64,000 bases of DNA, taken from positions 186,001-250,000 of the forward strand of contig NZ_QMBP01000005.1 of the NCBI RefSeq assembly GCF_003289945.1, in the 5' to 3' direction. Both the position numbers and the translations under genes were made by a program. Origin of the DNA: Mesorhizobium hawassense (GTDB lineage: Bacteria > Pseudomonadota > Alphaproteobacteria > Rhizobiales > Rhizobiaceae). The notes beneath the pieces were generated by a model. That model saw only the letters and a list, made by a program, of their open reading frames with translations. It ran no database searches and had not been told where the DNA came from. This document shows, piece by piece, positions 1 through 7,268 of the stretch (its first letter is position 1; the number at the start of each line of letters is the position of its first letter).

Positions 1-751
1 TAAGCCAGGCCGATCCGCCGCGTCGGGCGATCGAACGCACGCCGCGGCCCGGAATGGCGCGATTGCTGACACTATTTGCCAGCCGCTCGACATATTTGCG
101 GCTGCCTCCGTCGACCGTGCGCCAAATCGGCCGGCCGGCGAGTTTCAACAGGCCGTGATTTTCACAGAACCGAATGAAGGCTGCCGCCGGATAACTGCCG
201 ACCTCTAGCGCCGGCGTCGACCAGATTGCCGCCGCCATAGGGTAAAGATGATCTTCGCGGAACGCCGCGCCATAGCCTTTGGCATCGAGATATTCTGCAA
301 GGCTGATCTCGCCAATGCGCGCGATATCGTAAGGCGCTTCGCGATAAAAGCGCAGCAACTCCTTCAGCATTTGCCAGAACCGCAGACGCCCGACGTTCGC
401 CGGCTGCGCAAGCAGCCCGCCGAGGCCGGTGCCGGAATATTCCAGCCGCCCGCCGTCGAGAGAGACCGCGAAGGACATGTCGGAGGCTCTGGTGCGCACG
501 CCGAGATGCTCAAACAGCGCCGTCAAATTGGGGTAAGTGGCCTCGTTGTAGACGATGAAGCCGGTATCGACCTGCGTGCCGCCGGCATCGATTGTGTTGC
601 TGTGGCCGCCGAGACGTTGTTCCGCCTCGAAAAGCGAGACCCTGTGGCGCTTCGAAAGCAGCCACGCCGAGGACAAGCCGGAAATACCGCTGCCGACAAC
701 GGCGATGTCCATCGCCATGTCGGGGTTGCTACACATGCTCCTGATTGTCAT
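1..751 (-). CDS. FAD-dependent amine oxidase-like oxidoreductase (partial, C-terminus outside window)
   Basis: About 250 N-terminal residues are present; the gene continues past the left edge. The start shows a Rossmann FAD-binding fingerprint (IAVVGSGISGLSSAW) followed by FEAEQRLGGHSNT, typical of the amine-oxidase/NAD(P)-binding family of predicted flavoproteins (COG2907-like). Several in-frame ATGs exist (751, 736, 718, 712). I chose 751 because GGAGGG sits about 5 bases upstream. The gene is divergent from the ECF sigma operon and has its own RpoE-like promoter (804-832). In related bacteria this flavoprotein travels with a DUF1365 gene and CFA-family methyltransferases, which suggests oxidation or desaturation of membrane lipids; that role is inference, the exact substrate is unknown. 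Confidence 0.85.
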   Translation of the reverse strand, partial: MTIRSMCSNPDMAMDIAVVGSGISGLSSAWLLSKRHRVSLFEAEQRLGGHSNTIDAGGTQVDTGFIVYNEATYPNLTALFEHLGVRTRASDMSFAVSLDGGRLEYSGTGLGGLLAQPANVGRLRFWQMLKELLRFYREAPYDIARIGEISLAEYLDAKGYGAAFREDHLYPMAAAIWSTPALEVGSYPAAAFIRFCENHGLLKLAGRPIWRTVDGGSRKYVERLANSVSNRAIPGRGVRSIARRGGSAWL

Positions 752-803
752 CCGCACCCTCCAGCCTGCTATGGAAGGGGCTGTCTTCTCCCCTAACTTG
801 AAC

Positions 804-832
804 TTTTACGCAGCTGTGGGGATTGTGGATCA
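804..832 (-). promoter_or_regulatory. RpoE/ECF-type promoter for the divergent FAD oxidoreductase
   Basis: Read on the minus strand the site is TGATCC, an 18-base spacer, then TAAAA. This matches the RpoE (ECF11) promoter pattern known from Rhodobacter (TGATCC-N18-TAAGA-like). It lies about 53 bases upstream of the chosen start at 751 and back-to-back with the sigma gene's own site at 861-889. Confidence 0.75.
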
Positions 833-860
833 CCGGTCGGACAATATTTGCGCGGCTTGG

Positions 861-889
861 TGATCCGAAATCGGCCGCGGCGCGTAACA
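861..889 (+). promoter_or_regulatory. RpoE/ECF-type autoregulatory promoter of the sigma/anti-sigma operon
   Basis: TGATCC (861-866), an 18-base spacer, then TAACA (885-889). The spacing equals that of the sites at 804-832 and 6939-6967. The predicted transcription start is near 896, which would place an in-frame ATG at 896 almost at the 5' end of the RNA and supports translation from ATG 980. Confidence 0.75.
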
Positions 890-979
890 GGGCGCATGAA
901 TGCATCGGGACATGGTTTCACGACTGCCGACAGGGTCTTACCCGTCTTCGATCTCGCGACGATCGGACTGGTGGTAACC

Positions 980-1555
980 ATGCGCAAGGACGAAGCCCTT
1001 CTTTCGGCAGATGAAGCTGGCCGGTTGCTGGTTGCGGTCGCGGCCGAGCGCGACAGGGCGGCCTTTGCCGCGCTGTTCGGCTTCTATGCACCGCGCCTCA
1101 AGTCCTTCATGCGGCGGTATGGGATGAGTGCATCGGCCGCTGAGGATGTCGCGCAAGAGACCATGCTGCTGGTCTGGAAGAAGGCTTCGTATTTTGATCC
1201 ATCCCGCGCCGGCGCATCGACCTGGATTTTCACCATCGCCCGCAACGCGCGAATCGACCGGCTGCGCAAGGAAGGTCGTCCTGCGGCGATTGCCACCGCC
1301 TTCGATCCTTCGGACGAACCGGAAGGTCCGGCCTCCGGTGAGGCGGCGGTGATGACCGCCGAGCGCGACGAGCGCGTGCGCAACGCAATCAGTCGCCTGG
1401 CGGACGAGCAGGCCGATGCCCTGCGGCTGTTCTTCTTTGGCGACAAAACCCAATCGGAGATAGCCGGCGAACTTGGTATTCCGCTCGGCACTGTAAAGTC
1501 GCGCTTGAGGCTGGCGCTTGGCCGGCTGCGCCAAATCCTGGACGACCTCAAATGA
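980..1555 (+). CDS. rpoE: ECF RNA polymerase sigma factor, RpoE/ECF11-like
   Basis: A 191-residue group IV sigma factor. The N-terminal region 2 includes AAEDVAQETMLLVWKKA and STWIFTIARNARIDRLR (core and -10 binding). The C-terminal region 4 helix-turn-helix is TQSEIAGELGIPLGTVKSRL. The frame is open upstream to 848 with an ATG at 896, but the promoter at 861-889 argues for 980. It overlaps the downstream anti-sigma gene by ATGA, so the two are co-translated. Its partner is ChrR-like, so it probably belongs to the RpoE-ChrR pair that responds to singlet oxygen and organic peroxides in alphaproteobacteria. It probably directs transcription from the three TGATCC-N18 sites in this window, including its own. 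Confidence 0.92.
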   Translation: MRKDEALLSADEAGRLLVAVAAERDRAAFAALFGFYAPRLKSFMRRYGMSASAAEDVAQETMLLVWKKASYFDPSRAGASTWIFTIARNARIDRLRKEGRPAAIATAFDPSDEPEGPASGEAAVMTAERDERVRNAISRLADEQADALRLFFFGDKTQSEIAGELGIPLGTVKSRLRLALGRLRQILDDLK

Positions 1556-2202
1556 TCAAGCATCATCCGAGCGATGAGACGCTGTTCCGCCACGCTAGTG
1601 GCACCCTGGAGCCCGGACCGCGCATCGTTGTCGCTGTCCATGCCGGTGGCTGTCCCGTCTGCGCCGGGCGGATCGGCGAGTTCGAGGCCTTTGGCGGTTC
1701 GCTTCTGCAGGAGATCGAGCCCGAGGAAATGGAAACGGGGGCGCTCGATCGCGCCATGGCGATGATCGAGGCCGATAGTTCGGGCCGGCGCAAGACGGCG
1801 CCAGCGCCCCGGCTGGCGCGCGCCGATGTCGGCATCCGCTTGCCCGAGGCGCTGGAAGGCTGCGGCATCGGGCCATGGCGCTGGATCGGACCGGGAGTGC
1901 GCTGGAGCCGCGTTACGCTGGCGGGTGACGTTGATGCAAATGTCATGCTCTTGAAGGTCGCCGCCGGGCGCAGGCTGCCGGAACACACCCATGTGGGCTC
2001 GGAATACACGCATGTGCTCAAAGGAGCGTTCTCCGATGCGCGCGGCCGCTACGGCCCCGGCGACCTGGACGAGGCCGATGACGACGTCCAGCACCAGCCG
2101 ATCGTTGACGACGATGGGGAATGCATCTGCATCGCCGCGGTCGAGGGCCAGACGAAGCTGCGCGGCCTTTTCGGCAGGCTGATCCAGCCTCTGTTCGGCT
2201 GA
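1552..2202 (+). CDS. chrR: ChrR-type zinc-binding anti-sigma factor with C-terminal cupin domain
   Basis: A 216-residue anti-sigma factor. The N-terminal ZAS domain shows H4/H5 and an H30-x3-C34-x2-C37 cluster, the expected zinc ligands that hold the sigma factor inactive. The C-terminal half is a cupin with the metal-binding signature LPEHTHVGSEYTHVLKG, as in Rhodobacter ChrR. The start overlaps the sigma stop codon, which fixes the stoichiometric sigma/anti-sigma arrangement. Release of the sigma factor on singlet-oxygen stress is known for the family; the signal here is inferred. Confidence 0.92.
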   Translation: MIKHHPSDETLFRHASGTLEPGPRIVVAVHAGGCPVCAGRIGEFEAFGGSLLQEIEPEEMETGALDRAMAMIEADSSGRRKTAPAPRLARADVGIRLPEALEGCGIGPWRWIGPGVRWSRVTLAGDVDANVMLLKVAAGRRLPEHTHVGSEYTHVLKGAFSDARGRYGPGDLDEADDDVQHQPIVDDDGECICIAAVEGQTKLRGLFGRLIQPLFG

Positions 2203-2210
2203 ACCCGTCG

Positions 2211-3035
2211 ATGGGGATCGTCTTAGTCATCGTCGTTGCCGCGGTCGGGCTCGCCGCGACCATGGCGGCGGCATGGCTGGTGGCGATGAGCAGCGGCAGG
2301 TCGGGCTGGGTCGATGCGATATGGTCCTTCGCGGCCGGCATCTTCGGCGCCTTCGTCGCGGTTGTTGCCCAAGCCGATAGCGACAATAATCAGCGGCAAT
2401 GGGTAATCGCCGTCCTCGCGCTCGGCTGGTCACTTCGGCTTGGCTTCCACATCGTCGCGCGGACTATCGGCAGCGATCACGACGATCCACGCTACGCCCA
2501 GCTGAAGCAGGACTGGGGAATGGATTTTAAGCGTCGGCTGTTCTGGTTTCTCCAGATCCAGGCAGTGGCCGCCTTCCTGCTTGTCATGTCGATCATGGCC
2601 GCGGCCCACAATCCGCGGTCGGGGCTGGGAGTAGCCGACTGGGTCGGCATCGCGCTCATCCTGCTGGCGGTTGGCGGCGAAGCGCTGGCGGATCGCCAGT
2701 TGCAGGCTTTTCGCGCTGATCCGGGCAACAGGGGCAAGGTTTGCGATATCGGCCTGTGGGGCCTGTCCCGGCATCCCAACTACTTTTTCGAATGGCTTGG
2801 GTGGGTGGCCTATGCGGCGATCGCTGTCGGATCTCCGTCGGCCTATCCATGGGGTTTTACGGCACTGGCGGGCCCGGCGCTGATGTACTGGCTGCTGGTT
2901 CATGTCTCCGGGATCCCGCCGCTCGAAGCGCACATGCTGCGCTCGCGTGGCGATGAGTTCCGCCGTTACCAGGCACGGGTCAATGCCTTCTGGCCTGGCG
3001 CGCCGAGGCAGGCAATTGTCAGTGGAGGGAGATGA
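2211..3035 (+). CDS. DUF1295 / steroid 5-alpha-reductase-like integral membrane protein
   Basis: 274 residues with many hydrophobic segments and the C-terminal family signature GLWGLSRHPNYFFEWLGW found in DUF1295 (isoprenylcysteine methyltransferase / 5-alpha-reductase superfamily). ATG 2211 is preferred over an upstream in-frame start because it follows the chrR stop by 8 bases and begins directly with the first membrane helix. It overlaps the next gene by ATGA at 3032. Co-expression with a CFA-family methyltransferase and the ECF sigma factor suggests modification of membrane lipids. The precise reaction cannot be read from the sequence. Confidence 0.88.
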   Translation: MGIVLVIVVAAVGLAATMAAAWLVAMSSGRSGWVDAIWSFAAGIFGAFVAVVAQADSDNNQRQWVIAVLALGWSLRLGFHIVARTIGSDHDDPRYAQLKQDWGMDFKRRLFWFLQIQAVAAFLLVMSIMAAAHNPRSGLGVADWVGIALILLAVGGEALADRQLQAFRADPGNRGKVCDIGLWGLSRHPNYFFEWLGWVAYAAIAVGSPSAYPWGFTALAGPALMYWLLVHVSGIPPLEAHMLRSRGDEFRRYQARVNAFWPGAPRQAIVSGGR

Positions 3036-4066
3036 CGTTGGGTTTGATCTCATCAGCCATCCAAGCCGTCGAGCGAACGCCGATTCCGGATAGCGCGACC
3101 CGCTACGGCATCGGCGTTCTTGTCGGGAGGACGAGGCGGCGGCTGGCGAGAGCAGGATCCGTCGATGAAAGGCGCTTTGCCGCCGATATGATGCGCTATT
3201 CGATCGCGGAGCACACGTCAGCCGCAAACGAGCAGCACTACGAACTGCCGCCCGAGTTCTTTGGGCTGACGCTCGGCCCCAATCGCAAATATTCATGCTG
3301 CCTCTATCCGAACGGCAACGAGACACTGGCCGAGGCAGAGGTCGCCGCGCTGGAGCAGACGATCGATCACGCCCGGCTTCGTGACAGACAGTCGATCCTT
3401 GAGCTGGGCTGCGGCTGGGGTTCGTTGACGCTGTTCATGGCGGAGCGCTTCCCGGCGGCCCGCATCGTGGCCGTGTCCAATTCCAGGCCGCAGCGGCTGT
3501 ACATCCAGGCCCAGGCGGCGGCACGGCGCCTCAGGAATGTCGAGGTCATTGCCGCGGACATGAACGCGTTTGAGCCGCGGGACCGGTTTGATCGCGTCGT
3601 CTCGGTCGAGATGTTCGAGCATATGTCGAACTGGCGTGATCTGCTTGCGCGCATCCGAACCTGGCTGGAGCCAGAAGGCAGGCTATTCGTCCACGTCTTC
3701 AGCCATCGCTGCAGCCCTTATCGTTTCGACCATCGTGACGATGCGGACTGGATCGCCAGGCACTTCTTCACCGGCGGGATCATGCCGAGCCATGGCTTGA
3801 TCAGCCATTTCCCGGACTGCTTCGCGATCGAAAGCGACTGGCGTTGGAACGGCATGCACTACGCGCGCACCGCGCGCCAATGGCTGGCGCGCTTCGACGA
3901 CAACCGCGACCGGATCCGCGAAATTCTCTCGGATGTCTATGGCGCCGATGCAGCGCTTTGGCGGCGGCGCTGGCGGCTGTTCTATCTCGCCACCGAAGGC
4001 CTGTTCGGCCATGCGCAAGGCAGGGAATGGGGCGTGAGCCACTATCTGCTGCGACCGGCCGGCTGA
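3032..4066 (+). CDS. Cyclopropane-fatty-acyl-phospholipid synthase family SAM methyltransferase
   Basis: 344 residues with the SAM-binding motif I ILELGCGWGSLTLFMAERF and the family segments AEHTSAANEQHYELPPEFF and VSVEMFEHMSNW. CFA-family enzymes add a methylene or methyl group from SAM to unsaturated phospholipid acyl chains at the membrane. This copy is fourth in an RpoE-ChrR operon. In Rhodobacter, CFA-family methyltransferases under RpoE make cyclopropane or methylated (furan-precursor) fatty acids, so either product is possible here. It overlaps DUF1295 by 4 bases and is followed 1 base later by a membrane protein. Confidence 0.88.
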   Translation: MTLGLISSAIQAVERTPIPDSATRYGIGVLVGRTRRRLARAGSVDERRFAADMMRYSIAEHTSAANEQHYELPPEFFGLTLGPNRKYSCCLYPNGNETLAEAEVAALEQTIDHARLRDRQSILELGCGWGSLTLFMAERFPAARIVAVSNSRPQRLYIQAQAAARRLRNVEVIAADMNAFEPRDRFDRVVSVEMFEHMSNWRDLLARIRTWLEPEGRLFVHVFSHRCSPYRFDHRDDADWIARHFFTGGIMPSHGLISHFPDCFAIESDWRWNGMHYARTARQWLARFDDNRDRIREILSDVYGADAALWRRRWRLFYLATEGLFGHAQGREWGVSHYLLRPAG

Positions 4067-4067
4067 T

Positions 4068-4700
4068 ATGGACTGGCTGATGCGCCTTTGGTGGCGGGTC
4101 GCCGACTATGCCGCGCATGACGATCCGTTGAGCAATGCAGCCAACTGGGTGGCGGTTGTCGTTGCCTGGAACCAGCCCTTTTATCCTCTTTACCTCTGGG
4201 CGGTCGTCGGCGGCGACAAGGTCTGGCCGTCCTTCCTGACCTTCCTGTCGACACCCTTTTTCCTGGTGGTTCCTGCAGTCGCGCGCCGCCATTCGCTCGC
4301 TGCGCGCGCCATGCTGTCTGTGGTCGGCATCGCCAACGGTATTCTTAGCACCAAGGCGTTTGGGGTCGAGTCGGGGGTCGAGATATTCCTCATCCCCTGC
4401 GCGCTGCTGTGCGCCGCCTTGTTCAGGCCTGCCGAGCGGGCATTGGGATTGGTCCTTGTCACGCTCAGCGCCGTAGCCTACCTCATCCCGGCGCGTTTCT
4501 ACGGCCAGCCGCTGGTCGATTACACCGCTGCCGACAACAGCGGCATGGCCGGGCTCAACGCCATGAGTGCTGCTTTCCTTGTGGTATTCATCGGCCTGCT
4601 GTTGTCGGGAGCTGTCGCCGCCTCGGAACAGCTCGGTATCAGGCGCCGCGAAGAAAATGGCGGGTCAGGAGAAAACCCAGAACCGCCGCTGTCGCACTGA
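4068..4700 (+). CDS. Six-helix membrane protein of unknown function in the RpoE operon
   Basis: 210 residues with about six predicted membrane segments (for example WVAVVVAWNQPFYPLYLWAV, LSTPFFLVVPAVA, VEIFLIPCALLCAALF and FLVVFIGLLLSGAVAA). I do not recognise the family. It starts 1 base after the methyltransferase stop, so it is the last gene of the sigma operon. Its 3' end overlaps the convergent DUF2177 gene by about 60 bases, so both mRNAs share an antisense region. A role in the same membrane stress response is inferred from position only. Confidence 0.75.
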   Translation: MDWLMRLWWRVADYAAHDDPLSNAANWVAVVVAWNQPFYPLYLWAVVGGDKVWPSFLTFLSTPFFLVVPAVARRHSLAARAMLSVVGIANGILSTKAFGVESGVEIFLIPCALLCAALFRPAERALGLVLVTLSAVAYLIPARFYGQPLVDYTAADNSGMAGLNAMSAAFLVVFIGLLLSGAVAASEQLGIRRREENGGSGENPEPPLSH

Positions 4701-5049
4701 GCAGCGAGCCCCAACAAATATCCGTGAGCGTGATGATTGTGGGCCAGCCCCGGATCGTTGCCTGGTTGGTGAGATCGTAGGTCGCGTAGGCGAAGAACCC
4801 ATAGAGCGCACCATAGAGCGCGGCCGTCGTCCACCGACCGGTTGAAAACGCCGGCGCCGTCGCAAAGATGATGAGACCTGCGACATAGATCAGGTAGAAA
4901 GCCGCGGCCGGCACGGGGTTGAATGCATCAACCAGCATGTCGCCCAGGTAGCGGCGGTACAGGCGCTGCGACATCGTCGTGAGCCATACCGCGTCAATGG
5001 CCAGGAAAGCGACCAGGGTGGTCGCGTAAGCCAGGGCGTACCGCATCAT
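4639..5049 (-). CDS. DUF2177 family membrane protein
   Basis: A 136-residue protein with four hydrophobic segments and DUF2177 features: AFLAIDAVWLTTMSQRLYRR near the N-terminus, then LYGFFAYATYDLTNQAT and DICWGSLLSATAA. The start ATG (5049, with a second ATG at 5046) overlaps the photolyase stop, so the two are coupled. DUF2177 genes are recurrent members of RpoE-ChrR-linked clusters, but their activity is not known. It overlaps the convergent gene ending at 4700. Confidence 0.85.
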   Translation of the reverse strand: MMRYALAYATTLVAFLAIDAVWLTTMSQRLYRRYLGDMLVDAFNPVPAAAFYLIYVAGLIIFATAPAFSTGRWTTAALYGALYGFFAYATYDLTNQATIRGWPTIITLTDICWGSLLSATAAVLGFLLTRHFLRGA

Positions 5050-6515
5050 GAAGCCTTCCCCTCGCTGCTTGAACCTCCGGATCCATCCTTCATGGACTGA
5101 TAGACGATCAACGCCCTCTCTCGGGCGGCGCCGTGGTCCACCAGCGGAGTTGGATAGGTCTTGCCGAGCTCGATCTTGCTGTCTTGCAGCAGGGAAGCGG
5201 GAGCTTCCCATGGCCGGTGAATGTAACGGTCCGGCAATGCGCCGATTTCCGGGATTTGGCCACGAACATAGTCGCCTTGCGGGTCGAACTTCTCGCCCTG
5301 CAGGACCGGGTTGAAGATGCGGAAATAGGGTGCGGCATCAGCTCCCGATCCGGCCACCCATTGCCAGCTTGCCGCATTGTTGGCGGCGTCCGCGTCGACA
5401 AGCGTGTCCCAGAACCATTTTTCGCCGTGGCGCCAGTCGATCATGAGATCCTTGATGAGAAAGGATGCCGCGATCATCCGCACGCGGTTGTGCATCCAGC
5501 CCGTTCGCCACAATTCGCGCATGCCGGCATCGACGATCGGGTAGCCCGTCAGCCCGTGTTGCCATGCCCGAAGCGCCCGCTTGTCGTCGCGCCACGACAT
5601 CGCATCGAATTCCGGCCGGAAGTTGCGTTGGGCAAGGCCGGGATTGTGAAACAGCAGATGATAGGAGAATTCCCGCCAGCCGACCTCTGAACGGAACTTG
5701 GACGTTCCCGAGCTTTTCGATCTGCGCAGGCTGGCGAATATCTGGAACGGCGTAATTTCTCCGAAGGCGAGATGTGGGGAAAGCCGTGACGTTGCAAGCC
5801 TGCTCGGAAAGTCGCGTCGGCGCTCATAGCCGGCCAGATCGCGTTCAATGAACTCCTGAAGTCGGGCTTGGGCACCTTCTTCGCCGGGTCTCCAAGTCTG
5901 CCGGAGACCTTGCGCCCAGTCGGGTTTGGTCGGCACCAGGTCAAGCTCGTTCAAGCTCAAGCTGCCCAGTTCACCCTGCCACCCGTCGACCCGGCCCGGA
6001 GGATCGATCGGATCGCGAACATGGACTTTATCCGTCATTGCCTTCCAAAATGGCGTATAGACTTTGTAGAACCCGCCAGATCCGGTCTTGAGAAGCAAAG
6101 GTTCGTGCAGAAGCGCCCCGTCGAAGCTCTGCGCCGTGAGGCCCTTCTCGCGCAGTCCCGCCTTCAGCCTGGCATCTACCGCCGCTTCCGACGGGTCGTA
6201 GCGCCGATTCCAGAGCACCCAATCCGCGCCACTGGCGGCAATCGCCTTGGCGACGACCTCGCCGGTGCGTCCCCGCGCCAAGAATAGATTCACACCGGTT
6301 TGGCCAAGCCGACGGCCAAGGGCCGCGAGCGAGTGATGCAACCACCAACGGCTGGCCGCTCCCATCGCCCTGAGATCCTTGGTTTCCTCGTCGAGAACAT
6401 AGAGCGCCACGACCGGAGCGCCGCGATCGGCCGCCGTCGCGAGCGCGGCGTTGTCATCGACGCGAAGGTCGCGCCGGAAGAGTACGATGGTGGGTGCTGG
6501 GGTTTGTCGGCTCAT
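5046..6515 (-). CDS. phrB: Deoxyribodipyrimidine photolyase (class I CPD photolyase)
   Basis: 489 residues. The N-terminal antenna-binding alpha/beta domain starts IVLFRRDLRVDDNAAL. The C-terminal FAD domain includes GYPIVDAGMRELWRTGWMHN and WQWVAGSGADAAPYFRI, the usual flavin- and DNA-binding signatures. The enzyme uses blue light to split cyclobutane pyrimidine dimers. It sits second in a DUF2147-phr-DUF2177 operon whose first gene has an RpoE-like promoter; photolyase is also an RpoE target in Rhodobacter. It begins 13 bases after the DUF2147 stop. Confidence 0.95.
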   Translation of the reverse strand: MSRQTPAPTIVLFRRDLRVDDNAALATAADRGAPVVALYVLDEETKDLRAMGAASRWWLHHSLAALGRRLGQTGVNLFLARGRTGEVVAKAIAASGADWVLWNRRYDPSEAAVDARLKAGLREKGLTAQSFDGALLHEPLLLKTGSGGFYKVYTPFWKAMTDKVHVRDPIDPPGRVDGWQGELGSLSLNELDLVPTKPDWAQGLRQTWRPGEEGAQARLQEFIERDLAGYERRRDFPSRLATSRLSPHLAFGEITPFQIFASLRRSKSSGTSKFRSEVGWREFSYHLLFHNPGLAQRNFRPEFDAMSWRDDKRALRAWQHGLTGYPIVDAGMRELWRTGWMHNRVRMIAASFLIKDLMIDWRHGEKWFWDTLVDADAANNAASWQWVAGSGADAAPYFRIFNPVLQGEKFDPQGDYVRGQIPEIGALPDRYIHRPWEAPASLLQDSKIELGKTYPTPLVDHGAARERALIVYQSMKDGSGGSSSEGKAS

Positions 6516-6528
6516 TCCGTCTCGCCAA

Positions 6529-6903
6529 TCAGTTCGCCGGCGTCCAGCGGACGTTTCTACAAATCAGACCTGCGGCCATGCAACCGCGCGTCGTGAGGCC
6601 ACCATTCGTCACCTTCAACATCATAGAATAGGTGCGGTTTCGTTTGGGATCGTAGGCCTTTCCCGTCAAAGTGCCTTGCGACGCCGGTTTCAGCGTCATG
6701 ATCAGCTTGTCGCCGGCCTGCTCGCCTTTGCTGGTGTCGCCGATCCATAAATTGGTCGCGCACAATTGCTGTCCGCATTGCGTGATTGAAACCTTGGCAT
6801 TGCCATCGTCGCGCATCCATATGCCGCGGCTGTCCGAGAATGCGTCGGCTTGCGCAGCCGATGCGAGAAACATGGCACACAGGAATGAGGTCGCCCCTTG
6901 CAT
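6529..6903 (-). CDS. DUF2147 family secreted/periplasmic protein
   Basis: 124 residues beginning with a signal peptide (FLCAMFLASAAQADA) and followed by a DUF2147 domain: GIWMRDDGNAKVSITQCG, then the paired-cysteine segment and CRNVRWTP at the C-terminus. ATG 6903 is chosen because GGAG lies nine bases upstream and the signal peptide starts immediately; the open frame upstream has no signal-like content. It is the promoter-proximal gene of the photolyase operon, with the RpoE-type site at 6939-6967. The function of the family is unknown; an envelope stress role is inferred. Confidence 0.85.
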   Translation of the reverse strand: MQGATSFLCAMFLASAAQADAFSDSRGIWMRDDGNAKVSITQCGQQLCATNLWIGDTSKGEQAGDKLIMTLKPASQGTLTGKAYDPKRNRTYSMMLKVTNGGLTTRGCMAAGLICRNVRWTPAN

Positions 6904-6938
6904 CGTCCCGTTCTCCGCTCGCTGACCGGTTCTGCTGG

Positions 6939-6967
6939 TTCTACGGCGCCGTCGGAGGTTTGGATCA
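6939..6967 (-). promoter_or_regulatory. RpoE/ECF-type promoter of the DUF2147-photolyase-DUF2177 operon
   Basis: On the minus strand: TGATCC, an 18-base spacer, TAGAA. It lies 36 bases upstream of the DUF2147 start, leaving a short leader of roughly 30 bases. It is the third instance in the window with an identical -35 element and spacer length. Confidence 0.7.
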
Positions 6968-7268
6968 CCTAATAGATCGCCGCCTTTTGCGGCGCGTGTG
7001 GAGGCTGGCAAGGCGAATTCTCATCGAGGCGGCTTCCTGCCTTGAAATCCGCGCTTTATTCCTGCCGCGCCATCCGCTAAAAGCCACGCCATGACCAGCT
7101 TTTCGCGCCTTTTCGCGATCGCGATACGAATTACGGGCCCGGTGTTCCGGGTGGCCTGAGCGCCGCTGGAGCCGCCGGGAGTTTTCGCGCGCGCCCCTCG
7201 CGCTTTTTCAGAAATCAACGCATATCGCCCGAGCTTTGTGCCGCCGGGCAATTTGAGATGGCAGATCG
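6968..7268. other. Intergenic region upstream of ileS
   Basis: About 300 bases between the RpoE-type site and ileS with no convincing coding frame. It presumably carries the ileS promoter, but I could not pick a clear -35/-10 pair and see no structured leader. Confidence 0.4.

Noticed and set aside
2180..2722. TGATCC words at about 2180 and 2716 as further RpoE promoters
   Set aside because: They lie inside coding sequence and have no TANNA element 18 bases downstream.
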